Shown piece after piece: positions 1 to 6,040 of a stretch of 9,011 nt of DNA. A program made the translations under genes and the position numbers. Numbering within the stretch: the stretch's first letter is position 1; every line of letters starts with the position of its first letter. Source of the stretch: an uncultured Collinsella sp. (GTDB taxonomy: Bacteria > Actinomycetota > Coriobacteriia > Coriobacteriales > Coriobacteriaceae); the NCBI GenBank assembly GCA_934643435.1, contig CAKUCJ010000039.1:1-9011 (forward strand). The letters are read 5' to 3'. The notes under the pieces are model-generated. The model searched no databases. It saw only the letters and a program-made list of their open reading frames with translations, and had not been told where the DNA came from.

Positions 1-543
1 ATGCCCAGCGTTGCCGTTCTCGCCGCCGATGGCTTTGAAACTATTGAATGCTTGACCATGGTCGATGTCATGCGTCGCGGCGGCGTGCGTGCCACGCTCG
101 TCTCTATCATGCCCACGCGCGAGGTCGTGAGCTCGCTGCAGATCCCCGTGACCTGCGATGCGCTCTTTGACGAGATCAACTTTGACGAGTACGACTGCGT
201 CGTGCTGCCCGGCGGTCTGCCCGGCGCTACCAATTTGCGCGCTGATCAGCGCGTCTGCGACGTGGTCTGCGAGTTCGCCGCGACCAAGCACGTTGCCGCT
301 ATCTGCGCCGCGCCGTTTATCCTAGGCGAGCTCGACCTGCTCGAGGGGCGCCATGCCACGTGCTTCCCCGGCTTTGAGAAGAGCTTCCCCGAGGGCACCT
401 ATACCGGCGAGAAGGTCACGCAGGACGGTAACATCATCACCGCCAGTGGCATGGCCCAGTCGCTCCCCTTTGCGCTTGAGCTGCTTCGCACGCTCGCCGG
501 CGACAAGGCTGTCGAGAAGGTCGCCGAGGGCATCCAGCTATGA
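1..543 (+). CDS. DJ-1/PfpI family protein (ThiJ/YajL-like)
   Basis: The 180-residue product is a single-domain DJ-1/PfpI protein, the usual length for the DJ-1/YajL branch. Visible landmarks are the N-terminal strand followed by ADGFETIE with the conserved acidic residue Glu16, the VVLPGG turn near 67-72, and the nucleophile elbow AAICAAP with Cys102. The block RHATCFPGFE (about 116-125) matches the ATCYPG-type segment of the YajL branch. Family members are cytosolic and have been assigned chaperone, oxidative-stress or glyoxalase/deglycase-like roles; which applies here cannot be told from sequence. The ATG is the first base of the window, so its RBS and promoter are not visible, but the N-terminus aligns with the family start. 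Its TGA overlaps the ATG of the following maf gene (ATGA), so the two are probably co-translated. Family assignment is firm; function is open. Confidence 0.93.
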   Translation: MPSVAVLAADGFETIECLTMVDVMRRGGVRATLVSIMPTREVVSSLQIPVTCDALFDEINFDEYDCVVLPGGLPGATNLRADQRVCDVVCEFAATKHVAAICAAPFILGELDLLEGRHATCFPGFEKSFPEGTYTGEKVTQDGNIITASGMAQSLPFALELLRTLAGDKAVEKVAEGIQL

Positions 544-1121
544 TTTTGGCTTCGCAATCGCCGCGCCGTATCGAGCTGATGCGCGAGGCGGGCTATGACA
601 TCCGCATCATTCCTGCCGATATCGATGAAACGCCGTTTGACGGTGAGGCTCCGCTTACGCTTGTCGAGCGCTTAGCTCGCGATAAGGCTGCCGCCGTTGC
701 CACCGAGCACGCCGATCCCAGTGAGCTGACCATCGCGGCCGACACCATCGTCACCTTCGATGGCAAGATTTTGGGCAAGCCGGCAAACGAGGACGAAGCC
801 CGCACCATGCTCCACGAGCTCTCGGGGCGCACGCACCAGGTCGCAACCGGCGTCTGCATCGTTAGAGCCGGGGACGCCACAGCCCCGCACGCCGCCGAGA
901 GCCTGTCGTTTGTCGATGTGACCGACGTGACGTTCTATGAGCTCACCGACGAGCAGATTGAGCGATACGTCACCTCAGGCGAGCCCATGGACAAAGCTGG
1001 CGCCTACGGCATCCAGGGCGTCGGCGGGCGCATGCTCGTGCATGATATTTCGGGCGACTTCTACAACGTGGTGGGCCTGCCCATCGCACGCGTCGCGCGC
1101 GCGATTCAAAAACTATCGTAA
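540..1121 (+). CDS. maf: Maf family nucleoside triphosphate pyrophosphatase
   Basis: The 193-residue product has the Maf fold: the N-terminal loop ASQSPRRIEL (residues 4-13), the IDET segment near 28-31, DKAAAVA near 48-54, the AADTIV motif carrying the probable catalytic Asp68, GKILGKP near 75-81, and AYGIQGVGG near 155-163. The AYGIQG block resembles the dTTP/UTP-hydrolysing YhdE type more than the YceF type, so the likely reaction is cytosolic hydrolysis of dTTP, UTP or modified pyrimidine nucleotides to the monophosphate plus pyrophosphate. Family roles are house-cleaning of non-canonical nucleotides and, in Bacillus, septum-related arrest. The start lies within the stop of the upstream DJ-1 gene (ATGA overlap), with a GAGGG at 526-530 as a possible Shine-Dalgarno. 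Length and motif order are complete, with no sign of damage. Confidence 0.94.
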   Translation: MILASQSPRRIELMREAGYDIRIIPADIDETPFDGEAPLTLVERLARDKAAAVATEHADPSELTIAADTIVTFDGKILGKPANEDEARTMLHELSGRTHQVATGVCIVRAGDATAPHAAESLSFVDVTDVTFYELTDEQIERYVTSGEPMDKAGAYGIQGVGGRMLVHDISGDFYNVVGLPIARVARAIQKLS

Positions 1122-1129
1122 TTGCATCT

Positions 1130-1161
1130 GGCGCTGGGTATCCCCCAGCGCCTACAATTTT
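1130..1161 (+). terminator. Probable terminator after maf
   Basis: A perfect 9 bp stem GGCGCTGGG (1130-1138) pairs with CCCAGCGCC (1144-1152) around a 5-nt loop, 8 nt after the maf stop. The T run (TTTT, 1158-1161) is short and set 5 nt from the stem, so termination may be weak. It would separate the DJ-1/maf pair from the peptidase gene. Confidence 0.55.
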
Positions 1162-1182
1162 GGCGTACCGCACGGATCCCGA

Positions 1183-1216
1183 CCGGGCATAAGGCCCGGC
1201 GGAAAACCGATAGGAG
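1183..1216 (+). promoter_or_regulatory. Leader hairpin and RBS of the P1 peptidase gene
   Basis: CCGGGC (1183-1188) pairs with GCCCGG (1194-1199) just upstream of a good Shine-Dalgarno, AGGAG (1212-1216), placed 6 nt before the ATG at 1223. The RBS fixes the start of the peptidase gene. I see no convincing -35/-10 pair in the 101 bp gap, so transcription may partly read through from maf. Confidence 0.5.
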
Positions 1217-1222
1217 TAAAAC

Positions 1223-2224
1223 ATGGATACACTGCTTGAGGCCATTGACGTTTGCGATGTCGATGGCTTTTGCTTTGGCAACTATACGGACGAGGAGGCC
1301 GGCACCGGTTGCACCGTAATCGTGGCAGCCGAAGGCGCCACCGGCGGCGTTGACGTTCGCGGCGGTGCACCGGCATCGCGCGAAACCGACCTGCTGCGCC
1401 CCGAGAACACCGTCGACAAGGTTCATGCCGTCTGCCTCTCGGGCGGATCGGCCTTTGGCCTCGAGGCCGCAAGCGGTGTTGCCCGCGAGCTCGAGAGCCG
1501 CGGCATCGGCCTGCCCGTCGGCCCCACGCAAGTGCCCATCGTGTGCTCCAGCTGCATCTTTGACCTCGCCTATGGCGACCCCACGGTGCGCCCCGACATC
1601 GATGCTGGCATCGCCGCCGTGCGCGAGGCGCTCGATAACACCCCCACCACACTCGAGCAGGGCAACGTAGGCGCCGGCACCGGCGCCACGGTGGGCAAGC
1701 TCATGGGTCCTGCCACCTGCATGAAGGCCGGCCTTGGCGCCGCCGCCGTGGCACTCGGTCCCGTCAAGGTGGGTGCCGTGGTCTCGGTCAACGCCTGCGG
1801 CAACGTCGTTGACCCCCTCACCGGCGAGTGGGTCGCCGGCATGCGAGCCGCAGCCGATAGCGACCAGATCGTCGACATGGAGCTCGCGGCATTTGCCACC
1901 GCCGGCTCCATGCAAATGCCGCTCGACCGCACCAACACCACCATCAGCTGCATCGTCACCAACGTGGAGCTCACCAAGGCCCAGGCCACCAAGGTCTCCC
2001 AGATGGCCGCAGACGCCTACGCGCACGCCATTCGCCCCACGCACACCACCAACGACGGCGACACCATCTACACCCTCGCCAGCGGCAAACTGGGCACCCA
2101 GGCAAGCGCCGCCGTACCCCTAGACCTGCTGGGCATGCTCGCCGTATGGGCCCTACAGACCGCCATCGTAAACGGAGCCAAATCCGCCAAAACCTCCCAC
2201 GGCATCCCCGGCGCCGCGAAGTAA
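1223..2224 (+). CDS. P1 family (DmpA/S58) N-terminal-nucleophile peptidase
   Basis: The 333-residue product matches the DmpA/P1 family, Ntn-type hydrolases that cut themselves into two chains and expose a Ser or Thr nucleophile; members include beta-aminopeptidases, D-aminopeptidase DmpA and the nylon-oligomer hydrolase NylC. Visible landmarks are the N-terminal GNYTDEEAGTGCTV region, the family signature CLSGGSAFGLEAA (71-83), the glycine-rich GNVGAGTGATVGK (148-160), and TNTTISC around 237-243. In NylC, cleavage occurs between Asn and Thr, so Asn238/Thr239 is the likely autocleavage site, giving chains of roughly 238 and 95 residues. No signal peptide or membrane segment is seen, so it is probably cytosolic. 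The true substrate is unknown; N-terminal residues of small or unusual peptides are likely. Start supported by AGGAG at 1212-1216. The gene ends 15 bp before palindromic element A. Confidence 0.9.
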   Translation: MDTLLEAIDVCDVDGFCFGNYTDEEAGTGCTVIVAAEGATGGVDVRGGAPASRETDLLRPENTVDKVHAVCLSGGSAFGLEAASGVARELESRGIGLPVGPTQVPIVCSSCIFDLAYGDPTVRPDIDAGIAAVREALDNTPTTLEQGNVGAGTGATVGKLMGPATCMKAGLGAAAVALGPVKVGAVVSVNACGNVVDPLTGEWVAGMRAAADSDQIVDMELAAFATAGSMQMPLDRTNTTISCIVTNVELTKAQATKVSQMAADAYAHAIRPTHTTNDGDTIYTLASGKLGTQASAAVPLDLLGMLAVWALQTAIVNGAKSAKTSHGIPGAAK

Positions 2225-2238
2225 ACCAGCTCGTCCGA

Positions 2239-2359
2239 TTGCCCGGCGGGGCTTGATTACGTTTGCTGCTCTACAGTCCTGGCTCGCACGAAGAGCACAT
2301 TAAGTGCTCTTCGGCTCGTGCGGAACTCGCGACAAACGTAACCAAGCCCCACCGGGCAA
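2239..2359 (+). repeat. Palindromic element A (nested, conserved core)
   Basis: Outer arms 2239-2265 and 2333-2359 (27 nt each) are inverted repeats with only 2 mismatches; both mismatches become G-U wobbles in minus-strand RNA. Inside lie ACAGTCCTG (2273-2281), a perfect 9 bp hairpin GAAGAGCAC/GTGCTCTTC (2290-2298 and 2304-2312, loop ATTAA), and GTGCGGAACTCG (2318-2329). The distal part of each arm is itself self-complementary (GCCC...GGGC). The core boxes recur, inverted, in element B. The 8-mer AACCAGCT flanks it as a direct repeat at 2224-2231 and 2366-2373, as a target duplication would. It sits directly after the peptidase stop and may also act as terminator. Family not recognised. Confidence 0.8.
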
Positions 2360-2384
2360 CCTACCAACCAGCTTCTTTTCAGCC

Positions 2385-2450
2385 CAGGCCCCTGTGTACC
2401 GCGCGTCGAAGATCTTCAAATTCAGCAGCCTGCCATTAAGCTGGACATAG
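2385..2450 (+). pseudogene. Possible 3' tail of a lost glycosyltransferase
   Basis: Read in plus-strand frame, this stretch gives VYRASKIFKF followed by SSLPLSWT and a TAG stop at 2448-2450. The intact glycosyltransferase on the other strand (2586-3617) ends LYRLASKIFKFN. The shared DNA is AAGATCTTCAAATTCA, present at 2409-2424 and as its reverse complement at 2591-2606, so the two tails face each other across element B. No longer reading frame with glycosyltransferase character continues upstream, because element A intervenes. I read it as the end of a second, deleted or inverted glycosyltransferase gene. A short inverted repeat with no coding history is the alternative. Confidence 0.4.
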
Positions 2451-2454
2451 CAGA

Positions 2455-2563
2455 GGACCCCTGGTCCTTAACTTGATACGAGTTCCGCACGCAAAGGAGG
2501 CGCCAGTGGCGCCTCCGTCTTGCGCAGGACTGTTCGAAGTAGCAAGTTAAGGACCAGGGGTCC
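2455..2563 (-). repeat. Palindromic element B (nested, same core as A)
   Basis: Perfect 21 nt outer arms (2455-2475 and 2543-2563) enclose, on the minus strand, ACAGTCCTG (2533-2525), a perfect 9 bp hairpin (2496-2504 with 2508-2516, loop AGT) and GTGCGGAACTCG (2490-2479). Flanking words also match element A: TTGCTRCT before the first box and three bases then CAA after the second. The outer arms are unrelated in sequence to those of A although equally well paired, and each arm end is self-complementary (GGACC...GGTCC). It lies 22 bp past the glycosyltransferase stop and may serve as that operon's terminator. The 16 bp glycosyltransferase-tail inverted repeat brackets it almost symmetrically. 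Confidence 0.8.
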
Positions 2564-2585
2564 CCGTTACCCGAGCGTTTCCGTG

Positions 2586-3617
2586 CTAGTTGAATTTGAA
2601 GATCTTTGAGGCAAGACGGTATAGGCCGAGTGCGGTTTTGTCTCCGGCTCGTCCACGCAGGTTGGTAAAGAAGCCCACCACACCATAACGTGCGCGACGA
2701 TACATGCGCTCGTCGTAAGCCTTCAGATCATTCCACAGCGTCTTTAGACGCTCATCGGCGCATTCTTCCTCGGAAAGCTTGGTGAGCACCGAGCAGATCG
2801 CCATCATCATGGTGAAGTAGCCCATCATGTACGAGCGCAGGCGCGAAGACTCAACATCGCCGTACAGATGGAACGACTCCATCATGATGCGCGTAACGCG
2901 GAACTGCTGGTCCAGACGCTTGACCATCGTAGCCTCGTTGACACTCTGGCCCTCGCGGCCAATGAAGTAGCGGTAGAGGTCGATGTCGGCGTAGTACATG
3001 GTCTTGCAGCGCGGCAGCGGTACATAGGCGTAGATGTTATCCACGTAGAAGGTGTGCGGCGGCATAGGCAGGTTGGACTCGCGCAGCACGTCCGTGCGAT
3101 AGCACAGACTGTGCATAAGCAGATTCTGGTCCAGACGGAAGTGCCCGATCTGATCCCAGGTAAAAATCTTTTTACGCGGCAGGGCAAACTTGTAGCCAAT
3201 AGCGGTATGCGTGCCCTCGTAGACCTTCTCGTACACGTAGTTGGAGATAAACAGGTCGACGCGCTGGTCGCGCTCCTCGAAGCCACGCAGGATCGACAGC
3301 ATGGTCGAAAGGGCCGCGCCGTCGAGCCAGTCGTCGGAGTCTACGACCTTGTAGTACGTACCCTGCGCCTCGCGCAAGCCCGAAAGGACGGCGATACCGT
3401 GGCCGCCGTTCTCCTGGTGTACCGCGCGGATGATACCGGGATAACGGGCCTCCCACTCGTCGGCCTTGGCGGCCGTCTCGTCCTTGGAGCCGTCGTCCAC
3501 CACGATAATCTCGATATCGGTGGCATAATTGCTCCCCTCCAAGATGGAGGTGATGCAATGGTCCATGTCCTTGGCGGCGTTATACGAGGGAATACCGAAT
3601 GTTATGACTTTATGCAT
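2586..3617 (-). CDS. Family 2 glycosyltransferase
   Basis: The product (343 residues from this start) carries a GT-A catalytic domain in its N-terminal third: VITFGIPSYN (4-13), EIIVVDDGSKDET (36-48) with the nucleotide-binding Asp pair, HQENGGHGIA near 67-76, and the metal-binding VVDSDDW (91-97). The C-terminal two thirds are charged and helical-looking, with no clear membrane span, so the enzyme is likely cytosolic or peripheral. Its acceptor is unknown, but the gene follows glf directly, so it may transfer galactofuranose or a neighbouring sugar of the same glycan. The chosen ATG (3617-3615) begins MHKVITF, where the family domain begins, and overlaps the glf stop by 8 bp, implying translational coupling; no strong Shine-Dalgarno is visible. 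An in-frame ATG at 3635 would add six residues. A 3'-terminal sequence copy lies at 2409-2424. Confidence 0.88.
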   Translation of the reverse strand: MHKVITFGIPSYNAAKDMDHCITSILEGSNYATDIEIIVVDDGSKDETAAKADEWEARYPGIIRAVHQENGGHGIAVLSGLREAQGTYYKVVDSDDWLDGAALSTMLSILRGFEERDQRVDLFISNYVYEKVYEGTHTAIGYKFALPRKKIFTWDQIGHFRLDQNLLMHSLCYRTDVLRESNLPMPPHTFYVDNIYAYVPLPRCKTMYYADIDLYRYFIGREGQSVNEATMVKRLDQQFRVTRIMMESFHLYGDVESSRLRSYMMGYFTMMMAICSVLTKLSEEECADERLKTLWNDLKAYDERMYRRARYGVVGFFTNLRGRAGDKTALGLYRLASKIFKFN

Positions 3618-4812
3618 GGCAGGCGATAATCTCATCCGAAAGATCGAGGGCAGAATTGGTCACGGCGTCCATGTCGTAGTAGCGATACTCGGCCAGACGA
3701 CCCACCGGGTGGAAGTTCGTCAGGTTTTGGACGCGCTCAAGATAGCGCTCATAGAGCTCGCGGTTCTCGGGCTCAAGAATGGCGTAGTACGGCGTCTCGC
3801 CCGAGCCGGGCGTATAGGCCTTGGAGTATTCCTTCATGATGGTGGTCTTGCCGGGCAGGACCTGACCGGTCATGTTCTTGAACTCGGTAATGCGCGTGTA
3901 GTCCTCGCTCGTGGTGTAGTTGACGGTGCCCACGGGTTGGAACTGATCCATATCGAGCGTCTCGAACTTCATATCGAGCGTGCGGTACGGCAGGGCACCT
4001 AGGTCGAGGTTGAACAGCTCATCGAGCGGACCGGTGTAGACGATCTCGCCGCCATAGACCTTACCGTCGACCTTGACGGTGGTCTCATCGATCTCAAAGA
4101 GATCGCGAGCGTCCACGTCGCAGAATACATCGATCAGGTCGTGATCGAGCATATGCTCGAACAGCGCAGTGTAGCCGTCCTGCGGCATACCCTGGAAGGG
4201 GGCCTGCGGGAAGTAGCGATCGTCATCACCCACAAAGACGGGAACGCGACCAGTGATCGAGGGATCGATCTGGTCGGGAGTCTGACCCCACTGCTTCATG
4301 GTGTAATGCAAAAAGACGTTCTCGTAGACGTAATCGGCGACCTCGGCAAGATCCGGGTCGTTCTTCTTGCGCAGCTCCATAATGGGCACCTTGACGTCCT
4401 TGCCAAAGGTCTCCACGAGCTTCTGATACAGCTCCTCGCCGCGCTCATCGCCAAAAGCAAGCTTGAGGCTCGCGTGGTTGAAGGGCACGGGCATAAGAGT
4501 GCCGTTGATGTTGGCAAGCACCTTGTGCTGATAGTCCGTCCACTTGGTAAAGCGCGACAGGAAATTGTGCACGCGCTCGTTAAAGGTGTGGTAAATGTGC
4601 GGACCGTACTCGTGGATCAGGATTCCAGCCTCGTCAGCGCAGTCGTAGGCATTGCCCGCAATGTGGCTACGACGCTCCAGAACGGCAACGCGATAGCCGA
4701 TAGTCTCGGCAAGACGGCGGGCACAAACGGCACCAGCGTACCCGGCACCGACAACGATCATGTCGTACGCACCGGCATTAAAGCCTTCAGGCAGGCCTGA
4801 GGTAATCTGCAT
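3610..4812 (-). CDS. glf: UDP-galactopyranose mutase
   Basis: The 400-residue flavoprotein interconverts UDP-galactopyranose and UDP-galactofuranose in the cytosol, the committed step to galactofuranose-containing surface glycans. Seen: FAD-binding IVVGAGYAG (19-27) followed by VAVLERR, HEYGPHIYHT (67-76), MPVPFN (107-112), the YTMKQWG segment (170-176) that lines the substrate site, the GRVPVF arginine region (188-193), and the C-terminal GRLAEYRYYDMD (371-382) near the FAD. Length is normal for bacterial Glf. The start is supported by AAGGAG (minus strand, 4823-4818) 5 nt before the ATG. It precedes the family 2 glycosyltransferase, with overlapping ends, in what looks like a two-gene operon transcribed away from pta. 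Nothing appears damaged. Confidence 0.96.
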   Translation of the reverse strand: MQITSGLPEGFNAGAYDMIVVGAGYAGAVCARRLAETIGYRVAVLERRSHIAGNAYDCADEAGILIHEYGPHIYHTFNERVHNFLSRFTKWTDYQHKVLANINGTLMPVPFNHASLKLAFGDERGEELYQKLVETFGKDVKVPIMELRKKNDPDLAEVADYVYENVFLHYTMKQWGQTPDQIDPSITGRVPVFVGDDDRYFPQAPFQGMPQDGYTALFEHMLDHDLIDVFCDVDARDLFEIDETTVKVDGKVYGGEIVYTGPLDELFNLDLGALPYRTLDMKFETLDMDQFQPVGTVNYTTSEDYTRITEFKNMTGQVLPGKTTIMKEYSKAYTPGSGETPYYAILEPENRELYERYLERVQNLTNFHPVGRLAEYRYYDMDAVTNSALDLSDEIIACHA

Positions 4813-4817
4813 CGATA

Positions 4818-4857
4818 CTCCTTGTCAAAAGCCACACGCTTTTTAACTGGGCTTTTT
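4818..4857 (-). promoter_or_regulatory. glf leader: RBS and two competing hairpins
   Basis: Besides the AAGGAG at 4818-4823, the leader has AAAAGC (4827-4832, plus-strand reading) able to pair with GCTTTT (4838-4843), or as AAAAGCC (4827-4833) with GGCTTTT (4850-4856). The two pairings exclude each other and both end a few bases from the RBS. This could be chance in an A/T-rich leader or a simple translational switch. Confidence 0.35.
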
Positions 4858-4891
4858 CTCGAACATACGTCGAGACATATTTATCAGAGCG

Positions 4892-4917
4892 ATTATAGCG
4901 CTAATGCGTCCTATAAT
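4892..4917. promoter_or_regulatory. Divergent -10-like boxes between glf and pta
   Basis: Two exact TATAAT hexamers face opposite ways: minus strand at 4897-4892 (towards glf) and plus strand at 4912-4917 (towards pta), in the only markedly A/T-rich part of the 232 bp gap. Neither has a good -35 at 16-18 bp. They would give leaders of roughly 75 nt for glf and 120 nt for pta. A near-palindrome centred on TAGCGCTA (4896-4903) overlaps the glf box and could be an operator. Confidence 0.45.
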
Positions 4918-4969
4918 GAGCTTGCCACACAAGGAAAGCTCAAGCACCGCGGCGTACATTATTGAAAGG

Positions 4970-4992
4970 TAAACCCGCTAGCAGCGGGTTTA
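4970..4992 (+). promoter_or_regulatory. Hairpin in the pta leader
   Basis: TAAACCCGCT (4970-4979) pairs perfectly with AGCGGGTTTA (4983-4992) across AGC, with outer GTACA (4954-4958) able to pair with TGTAC (4997-5001). It looks like a terminator with a poor T run (TTTATT). No plus-strand gene lies upstream, so it belongs to the pta transcript itself: an attenuator, a stability hairpin or the end of a short RNA. A 6 bp stem (GAGCTT 4918-4923 with AAGCTC 4936-4941) precedes it. Confidence 0.5.
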
Positions 4993-5044
4993 TTCGTGTA
5001 CAACCGAGGGCCTGGAGCTTAGCGGAACGCTTGTAAGGAGTAAC

Positions 5045-6025
5045 ATGAGAGATTTCCTAAACCGTATGAAGTCTGCCGCCAAGGCCGACCTTAAGACCAT
5101 CGTCCTGCCCGAGGGCGAGGACCCACGCACCATCGTCGCGGCCACCAAGATCATCGAGGAGGGTCTGGCCAAGATCGTCATCCTTGGCAACCCCGACGAG
5201 ATCAACGTCCCCGGCGCCACCGTTATCGACCCGCGCAACGCCGAGAAGCACGAGGAGTACGCACAGAAGTTTGCCGAGCTCCGCGCCAAGAAGGGCGTCA
5301 CCATCGAGCAGGCTCGCGCCCAGGTGATGGATGCCACCTACTTTGGCACCATGATGGTCAAGATGGGCGATGCCGACGGCCTGGTCTCCGGCGCCTGTCA
5401 CTCCACCGCCGACACTCTGCGCCCCGCGCTGCAGATCCTCAAGACCGCCCCGGGCACCAAGCTGGTCTCGGCCTTCTTCGTGATGTGCACCGACACCCCG
5501 CAGTTTGGCACCGACGGCACGCTGATCTTTGCCGACTGCGGCCTCAACATCAACCCGTCTTCTGACGAGCTCTCCGAGATCGCCATCGCCTCCGCTCACT
5601 CCTGGTCCACCTTCATGGGCAATGTCGAGCCGCACGTGGCCATGCTCTCCTACTCCACCATGGGCTCCGCCGGCGGCGAGGTCGCCAAGAAGGTCCAGGA
5701 GGCCGTGAAGTTCTGCCAGGAGAAGGCTCCCGAGCTCGCCATCGACGGCGACCTGCAGCTCGACGCCGCTATCGTCCCCACCGTCGCCCAGCTCAAGGCC
5801 CCCGGCTCCTCTGTCGCCGGCAAGGCCAACGTGCTCGTGTTCCCCGACCTCGAGGCCGGCAACATCGGCTACAAGCTGGTCCAGCGCTTCGCCGGTGCCG
5901 ACGCCTACGGCCCCATCCTGCAGGGCATTGCCAAGCCGGTCAACGACCTGTCGCGCGGCTGCTCTGCCGACGACATCGTGGGTGTCGTGGCCATCACCGC
6001 CGTCCAGGCTCAGATGGCTGAGTAG
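5045..6025 (+). CDS. pta: Phosphate acetyltransferase
   Basis: The 326-residue enzyme is the short, single-domain Pta, converting acetyl-CoA plus phosphate to acetyl phosphate plus CoA in the cytosol; it lacks the N-terminal regulatory domains of the long E. coli type. Motifs in order: TIVLPEGEDPRT (18-29), DGLVSGACHSTADTLRP (111-127), MCTDTP (147-152), LSYSTMGSAGG (201-211), VLVFPDLEAGNIGYKL (264-279) and GPILQGIAKPVNDLSRG (289-305). Ser303-Arg304 and the Asp of the ADDIV segment (310) correspond to the CoA/catalytic residues described for the Methanosarcina enzyme. AAGGAG (5035-5040) lies 4 nt before the ATG. Unusually it is not followed by ackA; the two acetate kinase genes lie downstream on the opposite strand. 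It has a long leader with hairpins and its terminator lies within palindrome C. Codon use is strongly C-ending, suggesting high expression. Confidence 0.96.
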   Translation: MRDFLNRMKSAAKADLKTIVLPEGEDPRTIVAATKIIEEGLAKIVILGNPDEINVPGATVIDPRNAEKHEEYAQKFAELRAKKGVTIEQARAQVMDATYFGTMMVKMGDADGLVSGACHSTADTLRPALQILKTAPGTKLVSAFFVMCTDTPQFGTDGTLIFADCGLNINPSSDELSEIAIASAHSWSTFMGNVEPHVAMLSYSTMGSAGGEVAKKVQEAVKFCQEKAPELAIDGDLQLDAAIVPTVAQLKAPGSSVAGKANVLVFPDLEAGNIGYKLVQRFAGADAYGPILQGIAKPVNDLSRGCSADDIVGVVAITAVQAQMAE

Positions 6026-6040
6026 CGTACGCACTCGCCC

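Noticed and set aside
1106..2044. Minus-strand frame of 312 codons opposite the P1 peptidase
   Set aside because: Gly/Ala/His-rich shadow of a well-supported gene, with no recognisable domain.
2239..2563. Integron attC sites or a CRISPR array
   Set aside because: No attC-type outer boxes are seen, the conserved part is internal instead of terminal, only two copies are present, they are in opposite orientation, and there are no spacers.
4900..5044. T-box or known riboswitch in the pta leader
   Set aside because: No T-box consensus or specifier arrangement and no recognisable riboswitch core; only simple hairpins are visible.
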